Assembly (NCBI GenBank): GCA_030783905.1
Contig: JAQAHH010000009.1
Span: 434,001-498,000, forward strand
Source of the DNA: Bisgaard Taxon 45
Lineage (GTDB): Bacteria; Pseudomonadota; Gammaproteobacteria; Enterobacterales; Pasteurellaceae
Length of the DNA: 64,000 bases
Direction: 5' to 3'
The notes below the pieces were generated by a model. That model had not been told where the DNA came from. It ran no database searches and was given only the letters and a program-made list of their open reading frames with translations. The position numbers were made by a program, and so were the translations under genes. This document shows, in pieces, positions 54,206 through 62,749 of this stretch (the stretch's first letter is position 1; the number at the start of each line of letters is the position of its first letter).

Positions 54206-54559
54206 TTATAAATTACAAACACCCTTATCCCATTTAGGATTTTGGTATCCACATTCTGCGGGATGAAACCTTTTATATCCTTTTTTAACCATACAAGAGT
54301 GAAAAATGCTATATAAATTATTATCATTTATATAGATTAAATCTTCATCGCCATACTTACTTCCACAATCAACCGCATCTTTCCAACGTTGCTTGGCATC
54401 AGTTTTTCCGATGCCCTCTACTTTTTGGAAACGTGCTATTGATGGAAATATATCTCCTTTACCAACAAAACAATTGACCATCTGAGGAGTATAGATACAT
54501 CCATCATGATAAAAACATCCGCTTAGGAATAATAAAAAAATTAAATAAAATTTTTTCAT
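54206..54559 (-). CDS. Small lipoprotein LX3 (mosaic)
   Basis: A 117-residue lipoprotein. The first 35 residues (SGCFYHDGCIYTPQMVNCFV) match LX1 except for one residue, while residues from KGDIFPSIARFQK on match LX2 almost exactly, including DLIYINDNNLYSIFHSC. The switch lies around codon 33-35. This mosaic indicates recombination between family members. It follows the X3 remnant tail by one base. Confidence 0.7.
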   Translation of the reverse strand: MKKFYLIFLLFLSGCFYHDGCIYTPQMVNCFVGKGDIFPSIARFQKVEGIGKTDAKQRWKDAVDCGSKYGDEDLIYINDNNLYSIFHSCMVKKGYKRFHPAECGYQNPKWDKGVCNL

Positions 54560-54560
54560 T

Positions 54561-54617
54561 TTAGTGCCCTCCTAATTTAAACAAAATTTCCATAAAATCA
54601 GGGGAGAGAGCATCGCT
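54561..54617 (-). pseudogene. X-type toxin tail remnant (copy 3)
   Basis: Only 18 codons remain: SDALSPDFMEILFKLGGH before TAA. The 5' side joins the 3' flank of the SMI1 gene, with sequence CATCGCTATGA and GACATGAACGGAGAC shared with 53105. It is the smallest visible X fragment, a deletion product. Confidence 0.55.
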
Positions 54618-54637
54618 ATGAGACATGAACGGAGACA

Positions 54638-55147
54638 TTACGAATACTTCTCCATCATTTCATCAAATGATTTCAGGTTATCTAAAAAAGCCTCAAAATT
54701 CTCTGCCACAGGAAATAATAAATGCTTACCTGTTTTTTCATCATATTCATCATGAATCACAATACAGATCTTAGGCTCATTACCTTTGGGGTCATCACGA
54801 TAATCAAAACAGATAAAATGTCCCTCTCCTGTACTACCAAAAGAATATACATGCTCATAGCCGTAGATAGGGTCATCATAAATATATTGACGGCGAATAT
54901 CTGAAGGAGCAGGATTTAGCTCTGTTTCAAAGCTATCAAAACTTATTTCTCCCATTCTTTCGCCATCATCATACTCAAAACAATCAGGTTCTACAGCTAA
55001 ACCATTATGTTTTAACATAAGCTCAATGTATAATTTAGGAAATCTAATATTAAAAATATTTTCTACATTCTTAATCACTAGAATACTAGTTTCACCACTA
55101 TCATATCTAATTTCTAGATTTCTGAATTTTATATTATCGTTCTTCAC
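54638..55147 (-). CDS. SMI1/KNR4 (SUKH) immunity protein 2
   Basis: A 169-residue paralogue of the protein at 53129. FRNLEIRYDSGETSILVIKNVENIFNIRF, VYSFGSTGEGHFICFDYRDDP and the shared ending NLKSFDEMMEKYS show the relation; N-terminal halves differ more than the C-terminal halves. It starts with GTG at 55147, with GGAGAGG upstream inside the broken WHH tail. The cognate nuclease is dead, yet this gene is intact. Confidence 0.8.
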   Translation of the reverse strand: MKNDNIKFRNLEIRYDSGETSILVIKNVENIFNIRFPKLYIELMLKHNGLAVEPDCFEYDDGERMGEISFDSFETELNPAPSDIRRQYIYDDPIYGYEHVYSFGSTGEGHFICFDYRDDPKGNEPKICIVIHDEYDEKTGKHLLFPVAENFEAFLDNLKSFDEMMEKYS

Positions 55148-55324
55148 TCAAAATCCTCTCCCCGATATGTTGGATTACGTCATGAATATTTCTAGGTGCA
55201 TATTATTAAGTGCAGTTTATGCATTATGGCGCCAACTAAAACTATCAATAGGTGTATTGCCTCGATTAATAGCATTCAGTTGCTTTTGTATAAATTGATT
55301 CTTATCAATGACTCCGTTATTCAT
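55134..55324 (-). pseudogene. Degenerate WHH nuclease toxin tail
   Basis: From ATG 55324 the frame reads MNNGVIDKNQFIQKQLNAI then SFSWRHNA and TAA; the catalytic WHH has become WRH. Later the text NIHDVIQHIGERILSEER in another frame matches the ending of the intact WHH tail (IHKAVQHIGEGTLSEGR). So nonsense and frameshift changes have broken it. Confidence 0.75.
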
Positions 55325-55350
55325 TCACTGTCTTTCAAACAAATGTTTTA

Positions 55351-55380
55351 ACAAAAACGCACTCGTCAAAAACGAGTGCG
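55351..55380 (-). terminator. Terminator of usg, array edge
   Basis: CGCACTCGT and ACGAGTGCG form a perfect 9-bp stem with a 5-base loop, followed by TTTTTG on the minus strand. It lies 46 bp behind usg and would block read-through into the array. Parts of the stem resemble the R repeats. Confidence 0.8.
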
Positions 55381-55425
55381 CTCTCAAAGTTCAAGATAAA
55401 CATACCGTGCAAAAACACATTTCGA

Positions 55426-56400
55426 TTAATAACCTTGCGAGTAAATTAACTCTGCAAGCGTGACGCTCAATAAAGCAAGATTAAAGCGCTGTTCATCTGC
55501 GACCGACCAAAATTGTAAGCCATTTTCCACCGCACTTAACCCACTTATATGTAATTTTGCAGCTTGCTCTTCTGCCATTTCCTGTTCACCATTCGTCACT
55601 GGGGTGCAATATTTTTCGGCATGATAAGTCATTAACGGATTATCAGCCCAGCTCGCTAAGCAACATTGAGGATCTAATGCATAGTCCGATAATACGGTCA
55701 CCATTTGCCCCATCCCGTAGAAAACGGGCACTTGGATAGCATGAAATACGACATGATCTAATTGTGGAAAGATCTTGTGAATTTGTGTATTTAAATGCGA
55801 TGCGGGGGTAGGGAAAACATCAAAAGCTAAGCGTTGTTCACCTTCATCAAGTGGAATGCCATTTAACAGCCGCGCTGTTTGTCCCGCTAATTTACCTACC
55901 GTTTCTCCGTTAGTATAAGATGCAGGCAATAACGAGGTTACCGCAATGTCTTTGACTTCGTGATTGGAAACCAATGTTGCGATCGCTAGTGCAAGTTGTG
56001 TCACTTGTGGATCGGCTAAGGACACAATATTACGCTGACGTAAATCCACCAATTTTTCTGGATTGACCCCAGGAATGACCACAGGCACATCTTGAAGGCT
56101 AGCACAAATCCCTTTCATATCAATCACTACGCAGCCCATTTCCGCGGCTTTAGCAAGATGAGAAACTTGCTGAATATCACCGGCAAAGAAAAGATAATGG
56201 ATCGTTGACCATTCCACCTCTTCTGGTTTGAGTTGTGCCACACTTTTATTATTAAAGCGTATCCCTTGTTCTTCATTGAAAGGATAAATTTCAATAATTG
56301 ATAATTGGCTAATATTTAGTTGACTTTGTTCTAGTGTTTCAGCAATTTTCTCACTTAATTCGAATTCTGCCGCAATAGCGACATTTAAGGTTGCGTTCAT
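55426..56400 (-). CDS. usg: Usg: aspartate-semialdehyde dehydrogenase-like protein
   Basis: A 324-residue protein related to Asd. IEIYPFNEEQGIRFNNKSV, VVIDMKGICASL, VPVVIPGVNPEKL, VTSLLPASYTNGETVG and QFWSVADEQRFNLALLS match the Usg branch. The catalytic cysteine of Asd (SxNCxT) is not present; VTSLLPAS stands at this place, so dehydrogenase activity is unlikely. The true function of Usg is unclear. It is divergent from ybaK. Confidence 0.88.
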   Translation of the reverse strand: MNATLNVAIAAEFELSEKIAETLEQSQLNISQLSIIEIYPFNEEQGIRFNNKSVAQLKPEEVEWSTIHYLFFAGDIQQVSHLAKAAEMGCVVIDMKGICASLQDVPVVIPGVNPEKLVDLRQRNIVSLADPQVTQLALAIATLVSNHEVKDIAVTSLLPASYTNGETVGKLAGQTARLLNGIPLDEGEQRLAFDVFPTPASHLNTQIHKIFPQLDHVVFHAIQVPVFYGMGQMVTVLSDYALDPQCCLASWADNPLMTYHAEKYCTPVTNGEQEMAEEQAAKLHISGLSAVENGLQFWSVADEQRFNLALLSVTLAELIYSQGY

Positions 56401-56456
56401 TTTTCTCTCCGCAGTAAAATAATGGGCTCATTTTACTGGAACAAGAAGAAAAGACA

Positions 56457-56933
56457 ATGACACCAGCAATTGATTTACTGAAAAAACACAAGATTCCCTT
56501 TGAGTTACATCACTATGATCATGATCCCAATAACACCCATTTTGGTGATGAGGCTGTGGAGAAATTAGGCATTGATCCCAACCAGTCATTTAAAACACTG
56601 CTAGTAGCAGAAAATGGTGATCAGAAAAAATTAGCCTGTTTTGTGTTGCCGACTGCGAATATGCTGAATTTAAAGAAAGCCGCAAAAGCGATCGCTGTGA
56701 AAAAAGTAGAAATGGCCGATAAGGAGTTTGCCCAGAAAAGTACAGGTTATTTAGTCGGTGGGATTAGCCCTTTAGGACAAAAACGTGTCTTAAAAACGGT
56801 GATTGCGCAGTCTGCGCTAGCCTTTGAACACATTTTTGTGTCTGGCGGAAAACGAGGCTTGAGTGTAGAACTTGCCCCCCAAGATTTAGCCAAATTGCTT
56901 AATGCTGAATTTGCCGATATTGTGGATGAATAA
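56457..56933 (+). CDS. ybaK: Cys-tRNA(Pro) deacylase YbaK
   Basis: YbaK removes cysteine from mischarged tRNA-Pro. The 158-residue protein matches HI1434: [61 protein letters not shown] and [13 protein letters not shown]. The catalytic lysine lies in the QSFKTL segment (about residue 45). Convergent with fabA across a hairpin. Confidence 0.92.
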   Translation: MTPAIDLLKKHKIPFELHHYDHDPNNTHFGDEAVEKLGIDPNQSFKTLLVAENGDQKKLACFVLPTANMLNLKKAAKAIAVKKVEMADKEFAQKSTGYLVGGISPLGQKRVLKTVIAQSALAFEHIFVSGGKRGLSVELAPQDLAKLLNAEFADIVDE

Positions 56934-56942
56934 GGCTGAAAA

Positions 56943-56973
56943 AACATTACCAGCCTATTAGGCTGGCAATGTT
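56943..56973. terminator. Hairpin between convergent ybaK and fabA
   Basis: AACATT-A-CCAGCC and GGCTGG-C-AATGTT form a 13-base stem with one mismatch and loop TATTA. T tails are short on both sides. Confidence 0.65.
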
Positions 56974-56999
56974 AATTCTGTATACGCCAATCAAAATCA

Positions 57000-57530
57000 T
57001 TAGAACGCGCTCGTATCTTGGAATAGTCCTACTTTGAGATCGGTTGCAGTATAAATTACGCGGCCATCGACTTCCACTTCACCGTCCGCCATACCCATCA
57101 CAAGCTTACGATTAATCACTCGTTTCATGTGAATACGATAGACAACTTTTTTCGCACTTGGCAAAATTTGTCCAGTAAATTTCACTTCGCCTACCCCTAG
57201 TGCTCGACCTTTGCCTTTGCCACCAATCCAACCAAGGTAGAACCCCACGAGTTGCCACATGGCATCTAAACCTAAACAACCCGGCATCACAGGATCGCCT
57301 ATAAAGTGACAGCCAAAAAACGGTAAATCTGGCTTAATATCAAGTTCTGCTTCAATATAGCCTTTATTAAATAGCCCGCCCGTTTCATTCATTTCCACAA
57401 TGCGATCCATCATCAGCATAGTGGGAGCTGGCAGTTGTGGCCCGTCTTCGCCAAATAATTCGCCACGACCCGATGCGAGTAAATCTTCGTAGCTGTAGCT
57501 ACTCTTTTTATTTGGTGTACAACTGTTCAT
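57000..57530 (-). CDS. fabA: 3-hydroxydecanoyl-ACP dehydratase/isomerase FabA
   Basis: FabA dehydrates 3-hydroxydecanoyl-ACP and isomerises the product, starting unsaturated fatty-acid synthesis. The 176-residue hot-dog protein has the active-site His in [22 protein letters not shown] (about residue 75) with the catalytic Asp in [21 protein letters not shown] and VNRK-type text match. It follows lonH after 117 bp, the usual ycbZ-fabA pairing. Confidence 0.96.
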   Translation of the reverse strand: MNSCTPNKKSSYSYEDLLASGRGELFGEDGPQLPAPTMLMMDRIVEMNETGGLFNKGYIEAELDIKPDLPFFGCHFIGDPVMPGCLGLDAMWQLVGFYLGWIGGKGKGRALGVGEVKFTGQILPSAKKVVYRIHMKRVINRKLVMGMADGEVEVDGRVIYTATDLKVGLFQDTSAF

Positions 57531-57647
57531 TATTTTAAACTCTCCTCAGTTTTAGGATATACAAGCGAATTCTGCTTATTTGCATTCTAACAGAGTCGAG
57601 TAAAAATAAAAATAGCTAACACATGTAAGCTTAACTTATCGGAGCAG

Positions 57648-59438
57648 TTATTTTTTCCGTAACACCCAATCCCAAAAACTGGTTTTATATAACTGCTGCT
57701 CGGCACGTTGTTCAATACGTTGTGTGATTAAGCGAGAAAGTGGCTGGTTCGTCTCATTGTACGCTTTCCCTTCCTCTTCCACTAAATCACGTTGGAATAA
57801 AATATGGCACGCTTGATAGACATCATCAACAGGGTAAATAAAGAACTGACCTGTTTTTACCGCATTCACGACGTCTTCACTTAAACTCAACTGATGGATG
57901 ACGGTACTCGGTAACATCACCCCTTGTTGCCCTGTTAATCCACGACTCGCGCAAATAGAGAAAAACCCTTCAATTTTCGCATTGACCCCACCGACAGAAT
58001 GGACTAAGCCAAATTGATCGATTGCCCCTGTAATAGCGATAGATTGTGGTAAAGGGCAATCCGCTAAGGCACTGGCTAACACACAGAAACTTGCTAGCGA
58101 GGCACTATCGCCATCAATCTCACCATAGGATTGCTCAAACACTAAGGAAGCTGAAAAAGGCAATTGAGAAGGAAAGCCCAATGTGTGTGCTAAACAGGCT
58201 TCTGCAATCATAATACTTTTGCCATGAATATTGCCCGCCAATTCACTTTTACGTTCAACATCCACTACTTCACCATCACCAAATTGCACAATACAACTAA
58301 TACGTGATGGCTCACCAAAGGCCATTGGGGTACCCGGATATTCAATCACAGACAGCCCATTAATTTGCCCAACGATCTCCCCTTCGGTGGCAACATAAAC
58401 TTGTTCGTGCAAAATATCCGAATAGGTATGTTCCTTTAAAAAGCCTTGCTGCATTTCTTTGTGTTGAAAAAATTGCTCAAGATCTACCGCACTGAGTAAT
58501 GAATCTGTCTCTTTCTGATTTAAAATCGCACAGCCCGCTAAAATCGTCTTTAGTTTCAGTGGGGAGATCGAGACAAATGCACGATCTTCGCTTTCTCGCA
58601 CTAAAAGTTGGTAAAGTTTATTCAAGCCATCTAAGGTTAATTGAGGTAATTGGTGGTCATTGGCAATGGATTGCACATATTGTGCCCATTTTAAGCCTTG
58701 TTCCGCACTTTCAATGCCATAATAACTTTCGATTTCCGAATAATCCGCCAAGTCATACAAATCTGCATCGAGTTCATCCAAGGTGGCTAATTCTTCTCGG
58801 TTACCAAGCAAAATCACTTTTAATGACAAAGGATAACTCGGGATATCACAAGGTAGATCTTTAAACGGATGCGCAGAATACCAGTCAAAACGTTGTGTTA
58901 AAAGTAGCTGTTTTAATCGTAGCCATAAATCAAACTGGCTGATAAGCGATCCCACAGCTAAAATTAGCACACCGCCATTGAGTTGGTGCACTAAACCTGG
59001 ATTTAATTGAATCTCTTGAGAGCTTGGATGAAGACGTACTGACCCCAACAATTGAAATTGATCAACATGTAATGCACTGGCAACTCTTTTTTTCGCAACA
59101 AAATTATCTTCTTTATGTTGTGCAGCCTCGGTAAAAATCCGTGGAAACGAAAAAGAATCGCCCTGTTCCACATGGTATTGTACGCCATGTAATTGTTCAT
59201 CGGGTTGTTGCCGGCTTGTGACAAAATCCTCAAGTAAATTGGCATATTCTCCCTGTTCATCTCCTTTTAGTACAAATAAGTGACGATGCGGATTTTGTAA
59301 AAATTGCTCAATGGCTGCACTTGCTCGCTTTTGTAACGCAAAAAAATCAAGGCGAGAATGAGGTAATTCAGTTAATTGAAGTTCTGGGCGTAGCTCTTGC
59401 CAAGAAAGGGCTTTTTCAGCTAAAAAAGATGGATTCAC
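57648..59438 (-). CDS. ycbZ: LonH/YcbZ Lon-family protease
   Basis: A 596-residue protein with a C-terminal Lon-type protease domain: VEVD-like motif, EIDGDSASLASFCVLASALADCPLPQ with the catalytic Ser (about residue 445), and HSVGGVNAKIEGFFSIC with the catalytic Lys. The N-terminal half is an AAA-like region (RHLFVLKGDEQGEY) whose Walker A is degenerate, as in E. coli YcbZ, so ATP dependence is doubtful. Substrates are unknown. It is divergent from matP, its neighbour also in E. coli. Confidence 0.88.
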   Translation of the reverse strand: MNPSFLAEKALSWQELRPELQLTELPHSRLDFFALQKRASAAIEQFLQNPHRHLFVLKGDEQGEYANLLEDFVTSRQQPDEQLHGVQYHVEQGDSFSFPRIFTEAAQHKEDNFVAKKRVASALHVDQFQLLGSVRLHPSSQEIQLNPGLVHQLNGGVLILAVGSLISQFDLWLRLKQLLLTQRFDWYSAHPFKDLPCDIPSYPLSLKVILLGNREELATLDELDADLYDLADYSEIESYYGIESAEQGLKWAQYVQSIANDHQLPQLTLDGLNKLYQLLVRESEDRAFVSISPLKLKTILAGCAILNQKETDSLLSAVDLEQFFQHKEMQQGFLKEHTYSDILHEQVYVATEGEIVGQINGLSVIEYPGTPMAFGEPSRISCIVQFGDGEVVDVERKSELAGNIHGKSIMIAEACLAHTLGFPSQLPFSASLVFEQSYGEIDGDSASLASFCVLASALADCPLPQSIAITGAIDQFGLVHSVGGVNAKIEGFFSICASRGLTGQQGVMLPSTVIHQLSLSEDVVNAVKTGQFFIYPVDDVYQACHILFQRDLVEEEGKAYNETNQPLSRLITQRIEQRAEQQLYKTSFWDWVLRKK

Positions 59439-59602
59439 GCGTATTCTCTTCGTTATTTTAAATTGTTTTAAAGGGTGTCATTGATGAGTTTGGCATTATC
59501 TCACATTTCCCTAAATAGTGAAAATCTGCTAGAAAATAGACATAAAAAAGAGTATATTGGCTGAGTTACCACGTCACGAATGAGCCAAAGTGAGAGAATA
59601 TT

Positions 59603-60049
59603 ATGAAATATCAGAAACTTGAGAATCAAGAAGCACATTGGAAATGGTTGTACTTAATCAAAAAACACCGTGAAGGTGAAAATATTACTTGCTATGAAGA
59701 GCGCAGTTTAAGTGAGGACAAAGTAAAACAACTTATGGCGCAACAAAACCAACCGCAAGCTATTGAAGATTGGATTAAAACCCACTTATCACCTCAGTTA
59801 ACGATCAAACTCGATCAAGCTATCCGTGCTCGTCGTAAACGCTTTTTTAATGGAGAAAAACAATCCACGAAGAAAAAATCCATTGACCTAGAATACGCTG
59901 TTTGGCTGAGACTTTCACGCTATTCGCGTAAAATGAAAATGACCCTTTCCGATACCATTACCTACATGATCGATGAACGAGAAAGCAAAGCACAGTATGA
60001 AACGCAAATCTCCGCCATGAAAGCCGGGCTAAAAGACTTATTAAAATAA
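59603..60049 (+). CDS. matP: Macrodomain Ter protein MatP
   Basis: MatP binds matS sites and organises the terminus region of the chromosome. The 148-residue protein has the four-helix N-terminal part (KYQKLENQEAHWKWLYLIKKHREGE), a ribbon-helix-helix DNA-binding segment (SIDLEYAVWLRLSRYSRKMKMTLSDTI) and a coiled C-terminus. All match E. coli MatP (150). A strong hairpin separates it from convergent cspD. Confidence 0.95.
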   Translation: MKYQKLENQEAHWKWLYLIKKHREGENITCYEERSLSEDKVKQLMAQQNQPQAIEDWIKTHLSPQLTIKLDQAIRARRKRFFNGEKQSTKKKSIDLEYAVWLRLSRYSRKMKMTLSDTITYMIDERESKAQYETQISAMKAGLKDLLK

Positions 60050-60056
60050 ACAGATA

Positions 60057-60086
60057 AAAAAGACAAGGACAGTACCTTGTCTTTTT
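60057..60086. terminator. Bidirectional terminator between matP and cspD
   Basis: AAAAAGACAAGG and CCTTGTCTTTTT form a 12-bp stem with a 6-base loop and flanking A and T tracts. Confidence 0.9.
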
Positions 60087-60115
60087 CGTTATGATGACTA
60101 AATCTAAGAGAAACC

Positions 60116-60325
60116 TTATTCAACGATTGGAATAATTTTCGTCGCATGTGAACCTTTGTCACCATGAACGACTTCAAATTGCACTTTCTGACCCGCTTTT
60201 AATGAACGATAGCCTTCCATTTCAATAACTGAGTAATGTGCGAAAATATCCGCATCTGTTCCTTCTGCCGAAATGAATCCAAATCCTTTTGCGTTATTGA
60301 ACCATTTAACTACACCAACTTCCAT
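60116..60325 (-). CDS. cspD: Cold-shock domain protein CspD
   Basis: A 69-residue OB-fold protein with RNP1 KGFGFIS and RNP2-like DIFAHYSV. The VKWFNNAKGFGFI start and the ALKAGQKVQFEV-type middle identify a CspD-like member, which binds single-stranded nucleic acid and in E. coli inhibits replication in stationary phase. The upstream interval 60326-60531 carries no gene and probably a long leader. Confidence 0.92.
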   Translation of the reverse strand: MEVGVVKWFNNAKGFGFISAEGTDADIFAHYSVIEMEGYRSLKAGQKVQFEVVHGDKGSHATKIIPIVE

Positions 60326-60531
60326 AATTAAAACCTCTAATCGTCTAACGACTTTTGACTATTTTTATTCTAATAAGACAATATTGTCTTACCACCCAAA
60401 TTTTATTCAGAGTAATATTCTCGGAATTTTCTCTTTTTGGCAATTAAAAATAGTTTAAAATCAAACCGAGATCACAAAATTTTTGCATTTTGGAAACGTT
60501 TTCTCACTTCACACCTCTTAATCATAACGAG

Positions 60532-60696
60532 TTAAGAATGTGTATTATTCAATTTTTGTTGTTTTTTACGTAATTCTTGTGCCACAAATGCAATGGCTTC
60601 TCCCGAGCTCATGCCTTCAGCCATAAGTTGTTGTATCTTCTCAACCGCGTCCTGTTGTTGCTCGTGTGTCAAACCTAATAGTGCGTTATCTAACAT
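60532..60696 (-). CDS. yoaH: YoaH family (UPF0181) small protein
   Basis: A 54-residue protein beginning [20 protein letters not shown], then [25 protein letters not shown]. THEQQQxAVExIQxLMAxGMSSGxAIAxVAxELR is the YoaH/UPF0181 pattern, also found in H. influenzae between cspD and truC. Function unknown. It starts 40 bp after truC and probably shares its transcript. Confidence 0.88.
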   Translation of the reverse strand: MLDNALLGLTHEQQQDAVEKIQQLMAEGMSSGEAIAFVAQELRKKQQKLNNTHS

Positions 60697-60736
60697 TTTA
60701 TTTCACCTAGAAAAAACAAATAAAATTACCCCATAC

Positions 60737-61468
60737 TTAACATATGGACTTTAAATTCCAATCAAAAATATTAATCAAATCGAGCCATTGCTGATCCAAA
60801 CCAGCTGTGATTGTCATCGCTTGCTGTGTGATAGGATGTATAAAAGTCAATCGCTCTGCATGCAGCATTAAGCGTTGCACGCCTGTATGTGCGGTTAAGG
60901 CCCGATTTTGGTGTAAATCACCATATTGTGTATCCCCTAGAATAGGATGGAAAAGATGTTTCATGTGGCGACGTAACTGATGCTTTCTTCCTGTATGTGG
61001 AATTAAACGCACCAGAGAATAACGCGTTGTTTGATACTTTTTCACAGCATAAGGCATTTCTACCTGATTTAAACCGACATAATCGGTGACAGCCTCTTGT
61101 GGTACTTTATCATCTTGTGAAAATTTATCCGCAATTTTATCTAATTGTACTTTCAGTGGATAATCAATCCGTCCCTCACCAACTACATACCCTCGAACAA
61201 TGGCTAAATAACTTTTTTGCACTTGCTTATTTTCAAACTGAAGACACAATAAATTCGCCACTTCGCTACTTAATGCAAAAAGTAAGACACCTGAAGTCGG
61301 ACGATCTAAACGGTGAATAGGATAAACATGCTGACCAATTTGATCACGCAATGTTTGCATCACAAATTGCGTTTCATGTCGATCAAGCCAACTGCGGTGG
61401 ACGAGCATGCCTGCTGGTTTATTGACTGCAACCAGATAGGCATCTTGATATAAAATCGTTAATGTCAT
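60737..61468 (-). CDS. truC: tRNA pseudouridine(65) synthase TruC
   Basis: TruC converts U65 of tRNA-Ile1 and tRNA-Asp to pseudouridine. The 243-residue RluA-family enzyme shows NKPAGMLVHRS (about residue 16), the catalytic Asp in HRLDRPTSGVLLFAL (about residue 54), KSYLAIVRG and PHTGRKHQLRRHMKH. It follows yqcC by three bases, the order known from E. coli. Confidence 0.93.
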   Translation of the reverse strand: MTLTILYQDAYLVAVNKPAGMLVHRSWLDRHETQFVMQTLRDQIGQHVYPIHRLDRPTSGVLLFALSSEVANLLCLQFENKQVQKSYLAIVRGYVVGEGRIDYPLKVQLDKIADKFSQDDKVPQEAVTDYVGLNQVEMPYAVKKYQTTRYSLVRLIPHTGRKHQLRRHMKHLFHPILGDTQYGDLHQNRALTAHTGVQRLMLHAERLTFIHPITQQAMTITAGLDQQWLDLINIFDWNLKSIC

Positions 61469-61471
61469 GGT

Positions 61472-61783
61472 TTATTTCTGCAGTAGCTTTTCAATTTCGC
61501 TGATCGGACTTAATAAATCTGCTAGTCCATCCAGCTCCTTCAATGCTTCTTCAAGATAAGGGGTAATGGAGATTTTATTGGGCAATACGGCTTCATTTTC
61601 AATTAAAGCATACATACGCGGAATAAAGATCCATTGTAACCACTCTGTTGGACTCATGGTGTCTAACGCAAAAGGCTGTTCACTTAAAAAAGCACTTTCT
61701 GGTGGGGGCGTAATCTGCCACAGTCCAAGCGACTGCATATTGGATTGTAGTTGTTGTAAATGACGTTTTGTTTGTTGATGCAT
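61472..61783 (-). CDS. yqcC: YqcC family (DUF446) protein
   Basis: A 103-residue helical protein of the YqcC family: LGLWQITPPPESAFLSEQPFALDTM, EWLQWIFIPRMYALIENEAVLP. Function unknown; the constant pairing with truC suggests a related role. It is the first gene of yqcC-truC-yoaH. Confidence 0.9.
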   Translation of the reverse strand: MHQQTKRHLQQLQSNMQSLGLWQITPPPESAFLSEQPFALDTMSPTEWLQWIFIPRMYALIENEAVLPNKISITPYLEEALKELDGLADLLSPISEIEKLLQK

Positions 61784-61921
61784 GAAGATTCCTTACTTTC
61801 AAACTAAGCGGTTATTTTAGGGGATTTTGCCCTTTTTAGCCAATAACACGAAAAAAATAGACGTCAGTTTGACAAAAATTGATTAAAATAAATCTCTTTT
61901 TTCTTATTCGCTGGTGATGCT

Positions 61922-62707
61922 ATGTATCTTATCGAAGCCTTTTTTCGCTATACCCCAACAGAGGATGTCACGCAAGACCCGGTTTATTTACTTAATCAAG
62001 TCATTGATCAATGGCGTTATAATGGGCAAATTATTGGGCGTGAAGTGCCGTTGTATATGGCGAATCTAGAAGCGCAACAAGGTTTAGCTATACGTCTGAT
62101 TTGTCCTGAACAACAAAGCTTATTGCCAGAATACAATAATCAAGCAGTCGAAAATGCCTTGTTTAAAGCCAATAAGCGCGGTCTGTTTTTTGATAGTTTC
62201 CACATCATTGCAGACGATCTCAACTCGGATCAAACCAGTCAACACGACAAGGTGAGTTGGCAGGTATTATATACCACCCATTTACAATCTTGTTCACCAC
62301 TATACAGTGGCGAAGATATGTGTCCAATCCCGTTATATCGGGTTTTAAAGGACATACCGCATTTAAGTATGGATGTGATTAAGTGGCAAGAAAATTGGCA
62401 GGCATGCGATCAGTTACAAATGAATGGCAGCATATTAGAACAGCAAGCCTTGGCAGAAATTTCTGATCTCCACAGTACATTATCCAAACATGGTCGTTAT
62501 TTGGCCAACGAAATCGAACAGCATACGGGTATCCCCACTTACTATTATTTATACCGTATTGGCGGCAACAGTTTAGCGCAAGAACAACAACGTTGCTGTC
62601 CGCAATGCCAGAAAAACTGGCGATTAGTCCAACCACTTTTTGACTTGTTCTATTTTAAATGTGATGATTGTCGCCTTGTTTCAAATTTATCATGGCATTG
62701 GCAATAA
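61922..62707 (+). CDS. DUF2310 zinc-ribbon protein
   Basis: A 261-residue protein of the DUF2310 family found in Haemophilus and relatives. The N-terminal two thirds are an unknown domain (MYLIEAFFRYTP, GLAIRLICPEQQSL, CPIPLYRVLKDIPHLS) and the C-terminus has a zinc ribbon CCPQCQKNW ... FKCDDCRLVSN. It probably binds nucleic acid or protein through the ribbon, but no function is known. It is followed by queF after 42 bp. Confidence 0.83.
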   Translation: MYLIEAFFRYTPTEDVTQDPVYLLNQVIDQWRYNGQIIGREVPLYMANLEAQQGLAIRLICPEQQSLLPEYNNQAVENALFKANKRGLFFDSFHIIADDLNSDQTSQHDKVSWQVLYTTHLQSCSPLYSGEDMCPIPLYRVLKDIPHLSMDVIKWQENWQACDQLQMNGSILEQQALAEISDLHSTLSKHGRYLANEIEQHTGIPTYYYLYRIGGNSLAQEQQRCCPQCQKNWRLVQPLFDLFYFKCDDCRLVSNLSWHWQ

Positions 62708-62749
62708 ACCGCTGATGAGTACTAAATTGTTTGCATTAAGGAAGGTAAG

